Origin: Paenibacillus spongiae
GTDB taxonomy: Bacteria > Bacillota > Bacilli > Paenibacillales > Paenibacillaceae
Assembly: GCF_024734895.1 (NCBI RefSeq)
Contig: NZ_CP091430.1
Span: forward strand, 4,420,501 to 4,484,500
DNA length: 64,000 nt
Reading direction: 5' to 3'
The stretch's first letter is position 1, and each line of letters starts with the position of its first letter. Shown piece by piece: positions 26,138-33,664 of the stretch. The notes beneath the pieces are model-generated. The model worked only from the letters and a program-made list of their open reading frames with translations. It was not told where the DNA came from and ran no database searches. A program made the position numbers and the translations under genes.

Positions 26138-26843
26138 ATTGCTTAATCGCCTCGGCTCGCAAATCTGCTTGATGCTTCGCCAGCTCCCTCCAACGTACAG
26201 GGACATCATCGTCATGCTCGACATAAATAGCTTGCAAGTACCTGGATACGTTCATAACCTGATCTTCTATCAGGATCTCCCGTATTTCGGACGGTTTTGT
26301 CGGCACCGGGCTGTTCGATTTCGATTGGCTATTGAAGATATTTATAGGCAGAAACATCCGCGGACTCTTCTTATAATTGCAGTGCTTAGGATACCGCGGC
26401 GAGCTGCCCGAGTCGTATTTCGATAGTTTCACGGCAGAGTAGCACGCAGCTAGTAAGGGGTACGCATCGAATTTCAGAACAGCAAACCGTTCATCCGGCT
26501 CTCTGCGGGCGTACGATTCCATCATTGTCTGACAATCCCTCCATGTTGGCCAAAAAAACACATGCCGGTCCAGATGCGTCCGGAATTGTTCCTGCGTACA
26601 TGAAGCATCCATCATCTGGTCAGGGATCCTTAGATGCGCATTGATCGTGATGGCGCATCCGCTATAGATCACTTCATGAACCTCTTGCCGCCGCTCGCCG
26701 GCAGCGTGCGGATTTATCTTAGAACTGGACATGAGCGCATCGAAATACGCAATAGTCGGCAAATTCCTCGCTCGTGTAAAATGATAGAGCGACTTTCTGC
26801 TGCTTGCTTTCGTAATCGCAGCGATAACAGCGTCTCTCATCAT
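26136..26843 (-). CDS. Uncharacterised protein with DarT/DUF7002-like N-terminal motif
   Basis: A 235-residue protein with AAAGGAG just before ATG-ATG. Residues 18-38 read SLYHFTRARNLPTIAYFDAL, which resembles the L-Y-H-[FW]-T ... NL-x-x-I start of ADP-ribosyltransferase-like folds such as DarT and of DUF7002-type proteins. There is a hydrophobic strand AITINAHLRI and a central VFFWPTWRDCQTMMESYARR. I cannot identify a complete catalytic set, and no antitoxin-like macrodomain gene is adjacent. Function is not assigned. It is followed downstream by the shared terminator. Confidence 0.5.
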   Translation of the reverse strand: MMRDAVIAAITKASSRKSLYHFTRARNLPTIAYFDALMSSSKINPHAAGERRQEVHEVIYSGCAITINAHLRIPDQMMDASCTQEQFRTHLDRHVFFWPTWRDCQTMMESYARREPDERFAVLKFDAYPLLAACYSAVKLSKYDSGSSPRYPKHCNYKKSPRMFLPINIFNSQSKSNSPVPTKPSEIREILIEDQVMNVSRYLQAIYVEHDDDVPVRWRELAKHQADLRAEAIKQ

Positions 26844-26877
26844 TCCACTCCTTTAAGCGTCGCTGCAGTCCGGTACC

Positions 26878-27933
26878 TTAGTCATCGCCAATTTGATGCA
26901 GTTTTACACTGTAGTGACTCATCGTCTTCAAACTGCCTTTCATCTCGAACATGCCTTTATCGATTAGAGCTCTTAACCGGTATTCAAGGAATTCATCCCC
27001 TATGTATTGATCTAAATTCCCAAGCACGTCGCCAACTAGTCTTGCTGATTTCATGAAGCCCTTCAGCATTGGATTTTCGTGCAGCAGCTTAGCTCTCTCG
27101 ATGATAAAGCCGTCGTAGAAGTCTTCGGGAACCGGCTTGATCTCCCCGTTCCGCCAGATCCGCAGAACATCCTGAGATTCGGTGAGCGCCAGCCATTCTT
27201 GAGCAAGCTCCATTCGCTGATGCTGCGTTAATGGAGCGTTTGTTATATTTTCCACATAGATCTCTTGCATATGATTCGGACCTATTTCTCCCATATGCTT
27301 GAACGTACATCTGTACTCTTTGTTATCATGTTCCAGATACATCTCTAGCGGCGTGTTAATGACAAATATTTCATTCGTTCTGTTCTGTAACAGATGCAGA
27401 ACATATCGCAATCCCGTCTGTTCATGAGCGTTGTCGCCTGCCCATATCATAATTGGCATCTCTTCCGGAATGGCTAAGATTTGATTGACCGAATGATCGA
27501 AGCTTTTCTTATAGGCATGAAATCCGTCATATTCATCATTTATTACATTTCTCATCCAATGCCATCTGGCTTCCTCTCCTGACTTCTCGTACAGCCTCCA
27601 GATTGGACCAATAGAGAAAAGATCGTGTAAGGAAACGACACCCTCCACATCGCATAATTTCAATTGTTTCAGAGCTATTTTTAACGATCCCGCAGGCGAT
27701 TCGCCGAGTAGAATATGCATCCGTCGTATACTCCCTGGCTGACTTGCTTCTGCCCTTCTATTCGTTACCTTCATCATTGTTTTGTATATGTTCTCCACAT
27801 CGTGTACGAACGCCGATTCCGAATACTCCGTTTCCTTAACCATCATCAACCGCAGATAGATTTGAAACAGCAGCGAGCCCGCTTCCCCATCAGGTAATTC
27901 CTTCACAACCTTTCGCACATCTTCGAACTCCAT
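26878..27933 (-). CDS. DUF1835/DUF3658 domain protein
   Basis: A 351-residue soluble protein. Residues 70-190 (MHILLGESPAGSLKIALKQL, then VVSLHDLFSIGPI and IMIWAGDNAHEQTGLRYVLH) fit DUF1835. Residues about 225-340 (LTQHQRMELAQEWLAL, LLHENPMLKGFMKSARLVG) fit DUF3658. The two domains usually occur together in Bacillales proteins of unknown biochemical role. The N-terminal 60 residues are helical and extra to the domain pair. A methyltransferase gene lies 53 bases downstream on the same strand. Confidence 0.78.
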   Translation of the reverse strand: MEFEDVRKVVKELPDGEAGSLLFQIYLRLMMVKETEYSESAFVHDVENIYKTMMKVTNRRAEASQPGSIRRMHILLGESPAGSLKIALKQLKLCDVEGVVSLHDLFSIGPIWRLYEKSGEEARWHWMRNVINDEYDGFHAYKKSFDHSVNQILAIPEEMPIMIWAGDNAHEQTGLRYVLHLLQNRTNEIFVINTPLEMYLEHDNKEYRCTFKHMGEIGPNHMQEIYVENITNAPLTQHQRMELAQEWLALTESQDVLRIWRNGEIKPVPEDFYDGFIIERAKLLHENPMLKGFMKSARLVGDVLGNLDQYIGDEFLEYRLRALIDKGMFEMKGSLKTMSHYSVKLHQIGDD

Positions 27934-27986
27934 CCGTTGAACTTCACTCCTCAGCCTTCTTGTTGGTTCGAATGCGTTGACTGCCT

Positions 27987-28592
27987 CTATTGAACCGGCC
28001 TCTGTCCGGCAAACTGAATGACATGGGACAAGCCATTATGCAGCGTCCCTTCATGTCGCTCGACCTCACCCATGAAGAAATGAACAATGCGCCAGTCTGC
28101 GAATGTTTGGCATATTTCTTCCGGCGCATACAGCAGCTCCAAATTTTGCGGTCCGCCGCTTTGATATGGAATTTGATAATGCGAATAGACTTCCGTTATA
28201 AAATAACCGCCCGGCTTTACCGCATCTTTCACGCCAAGCAATGTTTTCATTCTCAGCTCCTTGGGGAAATGTCCGAATACACATACGACTTCATCCCACC
28301 GATCCTTAGCAAAGCGCGCCTCATTCAAGTCGACCAGCTCGGTTTGAATTCTAACCCCTCTTGCTTCGGCAAGTTTATTCGCCTTGTTCAATCCGGATTC
28401 GGCATAGTCCCAGGCCGTGACATTCATCCCTTCTTCTGCTAAGAAAACAGCGTTACGGCCTTCACCCTCGGCAATCGCCAGCGCATCGCCTGTTAATCGA
28501 AGCCTTCTGTGCATCTCCGATAGAAAAGCATTGGGTTCTGTCCCATATATGTAGTTCTCATCCTGAAACCGTATGTTCCATTGGTTATTCAT
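27987..28592 (-). CDS. Class I SAM-dependent methyltransferase
   Basis: About 201 residues from ATG 28592, with AAGGAG nine bases upstream. The Rossmann-like fold shows motif I as LAIAEGEGRNAVFLAEEGM, a TehB/SAM_MT variant in which EGEGRN replaces DxGxGxG, then VTAWDYAESGLNKANKLAE, WDEVVCVFGHFPKELR (motif IV) and KPGGYFITEVYSHYQ. Family members transfer methyl groups from S-adenosylmethionine to small molecules such as tellurite, thiols or other metabolites. Substrate unknown. Confidence 0.85.
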   Translation of the reverse strand: MNNQWNIRFQDENYIYGTEPNAFLSEMHRRLRLTGDALAIAEGEGRNAVFLAEEGMNVTAWDYAESGLNKANKLAEARGVRIQTELVDLNEARFAKDRWDEVVCVFGHFPKELRMKTLLGVKDAVKPGGYFITEVYSHYQIPYQSGGPQNLELLYAPEEICQTFADWRIVHFFMGEVERHEGTLHNGLSHVIQFAGQRPVQ

Positions 28593-28722
28593 CTGCAGCA
28601 TCTCCTTCATTCACATGGCAATAGCTGAATTGATCCTCATTAGAAAGTATACCCGAAGGCTGCTAACAAACGAAATCGAGCTCTTGGCTTGATGGGTCTC
28701 TCCAGCCAATTACGTTCATAAC

Positions 28723-28742
28723 AAAAAAAAGCGGCGGCCGCT
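28723..28742 (-). terminator. Intrinsic terminator of the merR operon
   Basis: In minus-strand sense AGCGG-CCG-CCGCT forms a short GC stem followed by T8. It lies 31 bases after the stop of the thioredoxin-like gene. Confidence 0.75.
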
Positions 28743-28772
28743 ATTTTGCGGATACGTCGCTTTATCATTTTG

Positions 28773-29036
28773 CTACACCGATTCCGATTCGATATGGTTG
28801 TCGGTTTTCTCTTTATTCCATTTATCGACATCTACGATTCTTCCGTTTAAGGTTACAGCGGGGGCAGCAAGAATACCGTAAGCCTTCGCCTTCTCCTTGC
28901 CTTCGGCGGCCCCGCTCTGTTCATGAAGATGATAAACGATGATTTCACATTTGGAACACGCCAATGCTTTCACTTCATCGATGATTCTGCTGCTTGACGG
29001 ACTGCCGTCCGCGAATATTTCAATTGTCGCTCCCAT
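28773..29036 (-). CDS. Thioredoxin/glutaredoxin-like small protein, first CxxC lost
   Basis: An 87-residue protein beginning MGATIEIFADGSPSSSRIID. It has the beta-alpha-beta of small glutaredoxin-like proteins, a second motif ACSKCEIIVYHLHEQ (Cys27, Cys30), then the cis-proline strand YGILAAPAVTLNGRIVDV. In relatives the first turn is usually CPxC; here it is SPSS, so the standard redox pair is absent while CSKC remains. It starts one base after the merR stop and should be co-transcribed with it. A metal or thiol role in a MerR-controlled response is plausible. Confidence 0.68.
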   Translation of the reverse strand: MGATIEIFADGSPSSSRIIDEVKALACSKCEIIVYHLHEQSGAAEGKEKAKAYGILAAPAVTLNGRIVDVDKWNKEKTDNHIESESV

Positions 29037-29037
29037 G

Positions 29038-29454
29038 TTATTCCTCCTTTAAGGCACATAGCTGAATAACCGGACATTGCGATGCGGATACGGGCTGCGT
29101 CGCTGCCGGACGTTTCGCGATGATTTCCATCAACGATTTGAATTGCTGCAGCTTTTTGATTTGCTCATCGATTTGTTGAATCTTACCTGCCGCGAATTGA
29201 TACATGTCTTCGGTTGGCAAGAACTCCTCTTTCTTGTACAGGGCGATAATCGATTTGATTTCTTCCAGGGTGAACCCGATCTGCTGCGCCCGCTTAATAA
29301 AACGGATATCATCGACAGTGCCGGAAGCGAACATGCGGTAACCGGTCCCGGTACGGGGAGGCATCGCGATTAGCCCCCGCCGTTCATAGTATCTTACCGT
29401 TTCAATACGCACTTTGGCCGCGCGGGCAACTTGGCTTACGGTTAATCCTTCCAT
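29038..29454 (-). CDS. MerR-family transcriptional activator
   Basis: A 138-residue regulator. ATG at 29454 follows GAGGAGG by about six bases. The winged helix (MEGLTVSQVARAAKVRIETV, RYYERRGLI, GYRMF) and the long dimer helix (KIQQIDEQIKKLQQFKSLME) are textbook MerR. Two cysteines, C127 and C133, lie in SQCPVIQLC, but the cysteine expected near residue 80 for mercury-type trigonal binding is absent, so mercury itself is doubtful. Its promoter has a perfect -35, a 19-base spacer holding a GTACC-type dyad and a TTATAC -10, the architecture MerR proteins activate by DNA untwisting. The promoter faces merR, so the operon is autoregulated. Confidence 0.9.
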   Translation of the reverse strand: MEGLTVSQVARAAKVRIETVRYYERRGLIAMPPRTGTGYRMFASGTVDDIRFIKRAQQIGFTLEEIKSIIALYKKEEFLPTEDMYQFAAGKIQQIDEQIKKLQQFKSLMEIIAKRPAATQPVSASQCPVIQLCALKEE

Positions 29455-29474
29455 GGCTACCTCCTCGGATGCAA

Positions 29475-29505
29475 GTATAAACCCTGTACCAGGGTACAAT
29501 GTCAA
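29475..29505 (-). promoter_or_regulatory. MerR-type promoter with 19-bp spacer and operator dyad
   Basis: In minus-strand sense: TTGACA (29505-29500), 19-base spacer containing the dyad TGTACC-CT-GGTACA, then TTATAC (29480-29475). The long spacer is diagnostic of MerR-family targets. It ends 21 bases before the merR ATG. Confidence 0.85.
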
Positions 29506-29597
29506 TGCTCACTTATATTAGCTTTGGCACTGTACCAAGGTACAATGTCAATGCTCATTTATATCAGTTTTGGCACTGTGCCAAGGCACAATGTCAA
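29484..29597. repeat. Tandem 46-bp direct repeat carrying three MerR-type operator dyads
   Basis: Dyads at 29485, 29531 and 29577 recur with an exact period of 46 bases. Each copy has TGTACC-NN-GGTACA (third copy TGTGCC-AA-GGCACA, changed symmetrically in both arms) followed by AATGTCAA, which is the TTGACA -35 on the minus strand. Only the copy nearest merR keeps a -10. The last copy runs into the stop codon of the RDD gene at 29594. Confidence 0.88.
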
Positions 29598-30106
29598 CGG
29601 GCTTTCACGTCATTGACTTTGGTCTGCGCCAGCAAGTCATGAACGCCGATGACGCCTTTATTGATGAAGAGCACAATCATATAGAGCAGCATCACCGCAT
29701 TTGGAATCAAGATCAGATAAGGATTGGCAGGCTCTTCTATTGACCACCACGGATCGGGGATTAAGATGAGCATATGCGTCAGCTCCCAAGGAAGCAGCTT
29801 TACGGCGGTTCGGGTCAACGACTGTCTCCAGTTAATATTCGCTCCTTCCCGGTCCGATACGCTTAGCATGCATATACGTTTACCGATTGTCGTCTGACGC
29901 AGCCGCTCACACAGCACAAAATACAGCCATACCGGCAATGACATCGTCCCGAGCACCCACAGCTCGATCTGGTAGCCTTTACTAAAATAATCGAAAGGGA
30001 AGCCGCCGGTCATGTTATAGAGCAGCATCTGGAATCCGATTAGGACTGCAGCCAATAGAACAAAATCAATCCAATATGCCAGCAGCCTTCGAATAGATAA
30101 CATCAT
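29594..30106 (-). CDS. RDD-family membrane protein
   Basis: About 170 residues from ATG 30106, with GAGGTG six bases upstream. Residues 2-25 (MLSIRRLLAYWIDFVLLAAV) carry the defining Arg and Asp-Asp-like positions of RDD domains (here R...D). Three or four hydrophobic segments follow, plus TIGKRICMLSVSDREG, the conserved T-x-G-K-x-x-x-x-L-x-V loop. The C-terminal NKGVIGVHDLLAQTKV carries the usual HD. RDD proteins are small membrane proteins, some linked to ion exchange or osmotic stress. The stop codon lies within the last operator repeat. Confidence 0.85.
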   Translation of the reverse strand: MMLSIRRLLAYWIDFVLLAAVLIGFQMLLYNMTGGFPFDYFSKGYQIELWVLGTMSLPVWLYFVLCERLRQTTIGKRICMLSVSDREGANINWRQSLTRTAVKLLPWELTHMLILIPDPWWSIEEPANPYLILIPNAVMLLYMIVLFINKGVIGVHDLLAQTKVNDVKAR

Positions 30107-30155
30107 TCTATTCACCTCGAAATGGACTATTTTTCCACTTTGTTTGTCTGCGTCA

Positions 30156-30161
30156 ATTATA
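30156..30161 (-). promoter_or_regulatory. Probable -10 element of the RDD gene
   Basis: TATAAT on the minus strand, 50 bases before the RDD start and downstream of the orphan terminator hairpin. The -35 is unclear. Confidence 0.45.
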
Positions 30162-30188
30162 GCCTCAAACCGGTGCTGCTGAACATGC

Positions 30189-30215
30189 AAAAAAGCCGGG
30201 AACATTATTCCCGGC
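30189..30215 (-). terminator. Orphan intrinsic terminator upstream of RDD
   Basis: In minus-strand sense GCCGGGAA-TAATG-TTCCCGGC is followed by T6. No intact minus-strand gene lies upstream, since the next gene is on the plus strand. It may be the leftover end of a lost gene. Confidence 0.7.
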
Positions 30216-30365
30216 CGCTTATGCGAGATATTGCTGGATCCGTTACAACAAGAAACATGCGAATCCGCCTAGAAGCTTGCTGTATGACCGAGAGTGAGTT
30301 AAACTAATCCCTCAGGCAATCCGTTTCTCAGTGAACGCCATAATCTATAGAACACGAAGGTGACC

Positions 30366-30749
30366 ATGATGATTGAAATAAAGATCTCGCCCCTTAGCAA
30401 CGGGGAGTTTAATAGAGGCGTATTCGCAACGCGCGATATCGCCAAGGGCGAACTCATCCACGAAGCTCCTGTCATCCCTTATCCCAATGAAGAACATGAA
30501 TTTATTGAGAAGACCATCCTTGCCGATTATGTGTACGAATATGGGAAGAACCACACTGCCGTCCTCTTAGGTTATGGCAGCTTGTTTAATCATTCGTATA
30601 CGCCTAATGCCACGTATGAGATTAACTTTGACAATCATACCTTCGACTTCTATGCTTACACGGATATTCGTGCGGGCGAAGAAATTCTGATTAATTATAA
30701 CGGTGAGGTCGATTGTAATGACCATCTCTGGTTCATGGATAAAGATTGA
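30366..30749 (+). CDS. Stand-alone SET-domain protein
   Basis: A 127-residue protein. ATG-ATG at 30366/30369 follows AAGGTG closely, and either may be used. The SET fold is clear: RGVFATRDIAKGELIHEAP (N-SET strand), LGYGSLFNHSYTPNATYEIN with the N-H-S SAM-binding and pseudoknot motif, and AGEEILINYNGEV with the catalytic-site Tyr. The C-terminal HLWFMDKD ends shortly after, without a cysteine-rich post-SET. SET proteins methylate lysine with S-adenosylmethionine. Bacterial targets are mostly unknown. Confidence 0.85.
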   Translation: MMIEIKISPLSNGEFNRGVFATRDIAKGELIHEAPVIPYPNEEHEFIEKTILADYVYEYGKNHTAVLLGYGSLFNHSYTPNATYEINFDNHTFDFYAYTDIRAGEEILINYNGEVDCNDHLWFMDKD

Positions 30750-30789
30750 ACGCACGAACGTACAGCGTGCTTGCTTGGAAGCATTCCCA

Positions 30790-30812
30790 AAGCAGAGGCT
30801 ATTCCTCTGCTT
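30790..30812 (+). terminator. Terminator after the SET gene
   Basis: AAGCAGAGG (30790-30798) pairs with CCTCTGCTT (30804-30812) around CTATT, followed by CTTTACTTT. Confidence 0.7.
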
Positions 30813-31197
30813 CTTTACTTTCCCCTTCTCGGCTCCCCTCAACCTTGTCAATCCCATCGGTATTTAACATATAAGGAAACCATGAATAAGCTTACCAAAG
30901 AAGAATCTATAATCCTGACAATTAATATTCCATAACTCTTTAAGGAAAACTGCTGCTGGATGAGCAAAAGTCAGCGGCATGCTTGTACGCTCCTATTGAT
31001 TTAGTGGTTTATTCAGCGATCGTCACAGCCGATAGCCTATACATAAGTAATAACGATAGCCGATAATAAACAGCTTGCAACAATCAGTTGTCCGATTTGT
31101 AATTCATTTGTCTCTTCAATTAAGCGATTATGATTGCAGATGGACAAATGGTACAATAGGGAATAGTTCCACATTCACATTAGAGGAGTTGAAGATC
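30813..31197. other. 385-base gap before the VOC gene
   Basis: No solid gene. A 17-codon frame starting near 30882 (AAGGAAACC-ATG) reads MNKLTKEESIILTINIP and could be a truncated gene start. TACAAT at 31152-31157 is a possible -10 for the VOC gene. Confidence 0.35.
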
Positions 31198-31623
31198 ATG
31201 TCGATCGATGTTTATCTTAATTTTAACGGTAACTGCCGGGAAGCTGTCGAGTATTACGCACAAGTATTTGGAACTGATGTACGGATGATGACGACATTCG
31301 GCGAAGCGCCCCCTAACCCGGAATATCCGCTTCCAGAGGAAGCCAAGAACTTAATTATGCATGCGCGTCTTGATATCCTCGGAAGCAATGTGATGTTTAG
31401 CGATGTCTTTCCCGGCATGCCATTTGTTGCAGGGAATAACATCAGCCTCGCGATTGTCCATACCAACCTGGATGAACTCAAATCATTCTTCCACAAGCTC
31501 AAAGAAGGCGGCACGGTAGGCATGGAGCTTCAAGAAACCTTCTGGAGCAAGTGCTACGGAAGCCTCAAAGACAAGTTCGGCATCGAATGGCAGTTCAATT
31601 ACGATAACGGTGAAGGCATTTAG
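31198..31623 (+). CDS. VOC-family (PhnB/glyoxalase-like) protein
   Basis: A 141-residue protein. ATG at 31198 follows GAGGAG by nine bases, which decides the start. SIDVYLNFNGNCREAVEYYA is the first beta-alpha of the PhnB-type vicinal-oxygen-chelate fold; HARLDILGSNVMFSDVFPG and LQETFWSKCYGSLKDKFGIE complete the second module. PhnB-like VOC proteins are dimers, and many have no assigned reaction. It is unlikely to be a true methyltransferase despite some database names. Single-gene transcription unit. Confidence 0.87.
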   Translation: MSIDVYLNFNGNCREAVEYYAQVFGTDVRMMTTFGEAPPNPEYPLPEEAKNLIMHARLDILGSNVMFSDVFPGMPFVAGNNISLAIVHTNLDELKSFFHKLKEGGTVGMELQETFWSKCYGSLKDKFGIEWQFNYDNGEGI

Positions 31624-31741
31624 TTCAGTATGGCGCATGCGTGTGAAGCTCATGTGAGTGAATCGCATCGATGAGATCCTGGAAATCCGGCTTCTTCTCC
31701 GCAGCGGTCCGGCTTGCAATATTGGCCCGTTGTACAGATAA

Positions 31742-31996
31742 GTGTACGATTGCGAATCCGTGGATTTGACGAAAGTTACTGCGCCTGCAGGAGACCGCTG
31801 GTTATGGTGTTACGGACTGGTTGTACATTGGTTACGGACATGGGATCCTTTATTTGCTGAATTCGGCTCCATATATGATCATTGCGGACATCTGATTCTC
31901 TATTTGCCGAAAATAGAGGAATTCGAGGCCGATTACCATCAAATAGCGGCTACCATGTCCGTAGCTCTAGCAAAAACCATCCATAATCTAAAATAA
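31742..31996 (+). pseudogene. Unrecognised 84-aa frame, possibly a C-terminal gene fragment
   Basis: The frame begins with GTG immediately after a TAA, has no ribosome binding site and reads GDRWLWCYGLVVHWLRTWDP and HCGHLILYLPKIEEFEADYH. The aromatic-rich, strand-like sequence looks like real protein, so it may be the end of a gene that has lost its start. No family is recognised. Alternatively it is a non-coding open frame. Confidence 0.3.
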
Positions 31997-32498
31997 CGGA
32001 CTTGGTGGCCGTTAACAGTCGGTTGCAGCGATCCAACATACTGCTTCATCCGTTGCGCCCCGCAATGATCATGAACAACATTCGAACATGGAGCTTCTTC
32101 TCTGCCGCAGAAGAACTCCATTTTTTATGAGTGGTACGATTCGGATAATGGTTGAAGGAAATGAATGATTCGCATGTTCCCTGTGAAGAAAATTCCCTGG
32201 AGCTCTCGTTAATCTGCGTAATCATCTGTTTGAACAGCTAATTTTGTACACTTTGGCACCTTCTTGCTTACGAGGCTAATACTCGACTTTCTTGTCCGTT
32301 TTTATAAGAAACAATATTTCGACATTGTAATTTTCTAACAATTCTGATATATATGAATTATATCTTTACGGGATGTGTTACTGGCGAAAACGTGGAGAAC
32401 CACGAGGGAGCGCATACCTTCATACAGCCGTTCGCCTGGGCAAAGTATTCGGTCATCCGACTGAATGCTTTTTATTTTATTTAAGGGGGATGCGCCTT
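31997..32498. other. Roughly 500-base AT-rich gap
   Basis: Apart from the terminator-like hairpin near 32088 nothing was supported. The DJ-1 frame stays open upstream to 32373 but without protein-like sequence or start signals. Confidence 0.4.
32088..32126 (+). terminator. Intrinsic terminator
   Basis: ATGGAG-C-TTCTTCT pairs with AGAAGAACTCCAT with one bulged C, followed by T6. Confidence 0.7.
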
Positions 32499-33137
32499 AT
32501 GGAACATCTACGGCAGACGAGGAATGTTGCGATTTTGATTTACGATCAGGTTGAACCATTGGATTTCACAGGACCGTTCGAAGTCTTTCTTTGCGGCAGC
32601 GACCGCGGCAGCGACCGCGGCAGCGACCGCGGCAGCGACTTCAATGTATTTACGGTGGCGGAACGTCATGAACCGGTTCTAGCCGTAGGCAGTTTGAGTA
32701 TCAATCCCAGCTATACGATCCTTGACTGCCCCACCCCGGACCTGTTAATCGTCCCGGGCGGATTCGGTTCGAGGAGAGAGATGGACAACGAGACCCTTCT
32801 CAACTGGATTCGCATGGTTGCGGAGCAAGCGGAGCTGGTCTTATCGGTATGCACAGGCGCTTTGCTCTTAGCAAAAGCGAACCTGTTAGAAGGACTTCAA
32901 ATTACGACGAACCGTTCAGCCATCGGTGAGCTGGAGAAGGCGGCACCCGATTCGGCTACGATTGTCACTGATGTACGTTATGTGGATAATGGAAAAATCA
33001 TACTTTCTGCAGGCGTATCGGCAGGTATCGATATGTCCTTATATGTGGTGGGCAAATTGCTGGGTGAAGAACGCGCTTTAGAAGCTGCCCGCACTATGGA
33101 ATACGAATATTATCATGAGGCGAATTGGCATGATTAA
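32499..33137 (+). CDS. DJ-1/PfpI-family protein with an in-frame GSDR repeat
   Basis: A 212-residue protein. ATG at 32499 follows AAGGGGG by nine bases. The flavodoxin-like fold shows NVAILIYDQVEPLDFTGPFE (Glu of the catalytic site), DLLIVPGGFGSRREMDNE, and the nucleophile elbow VLSVCTGALLLAKANLL (Cys near 121). The arrangement is closest to the isonitrile-hydratase/transcription-factor-like DJ-1 subgroup, but the C-terminal DNA-binding domain of the latter is absent. A 12-base tandem repeat inserts (GSDR)3 after residue 29. The gene overlaps the following acetyltransferase by eight bases. Confidence 0.87.
   Translation: MEHLRQTRNVAILIYDQVEPLDFTGPFEVFLCGSDRGSDRGSDRGSDFNVFTVAERHEPVLAVGSLSINPSYTILDCPTPDLLIVPGGFGSRREMDNETLLNWIRMVAEQAELVLSVCTGALLLAKANLLEGLQITTNRSAIGELEKAAPDSATIVTDVRYVDNGKIILSAGVSAGIDMSLYVVGKLLGEERALEAARTMEYEYYHEANWHD
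32595..32639 (+). repeat. 12-bp tandem repeat inside the DJ-1 gene
   Basis: GGCAGCGACCGC is repeated three times plus nine bases, perfectly. It codes for Gly-Ser-Asp-Arg and keeps the frame, so copy number can change by slippage without disrupting the gene. Confidence 0.92.
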
Positions 33138-33614
33138 CATTCGACCGCTTGAGGTCGGCGATACCTGTCAAGTGGTGCAAATGATGGCTGAGCACCCTCT
33201 CCAGTTCCCCTCCTTCATTATTGATCAATATCCGATACGTTGGCGTGAATGCTTGGCAACCTGGATACAACGCGAAGCGGTTACTATGTTGCCCATGCCG
33301 ATACTATCCTGGGTCATGGCGGATATATCCATCATGATCTTACGAACCAATTCGAGCTTGTCGGCATCGTCGTGAAGAAGAATCGGCAGCGCCAAGGAAT
33401 CGGCATTTCGATTATTAACGCCCTCTGCGGCCAAATCGTAACATTAGGGGGCACCGAGGTTATTCTTTATACGCTGGGTCACATCGGCAATCGCGATACG
33501 TTAACCTTCTACCGGCGGATCGGGTTCCAGGAAGTCAACGAAGAACCGGACTATTACATGCCCGGCTACCATCGTGTCACGTTCAAGAAAGACTTATCCT
33601 GCTTAATAGATTGA
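33130..33614 (+). pseudogene. Frameshifted GNAT acetyltransferase
   Basis: The first frame starts ATG 33130 (overlapping the DJ-1 stop) and reads MINIRPLEVGDTCQVVQMMA, then IIDQYPIRWRECLATW. From about 33250-33290 the family pattern shifts to the next frame: SGYYVAHADTILGHGGYIHH, IVVKKNRQRQGIGISIINAL (acetyl-CoA loop, Q-R-Q-G-I-G) and GNRDTLTFYRRIGFQEV. Both halves together make one ordinary GNAT protein of about 160 residues, so a single indel breaks it. This could be a real mutation or an assembly error. Confidence 0.8.
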
Positions 33615-33664
33615 TTGAGAAAAGGCACGGTATCATCCGATTAATGAATGCAAGGAAGTGAGCT

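Noticed and set aside
26136..26843. DarTG toxin-antitoxin system
   Set aside because: The start motif resembles DarT, but there is no macrodomain antitoxin gene next to it and the catalytic set is not visible.
29038..29454. Mercury resistance operon
   Set aside because: The regulator lacks the Cys near residue 80 needed for mercury binding, and no merA, merT or merP gene is present.
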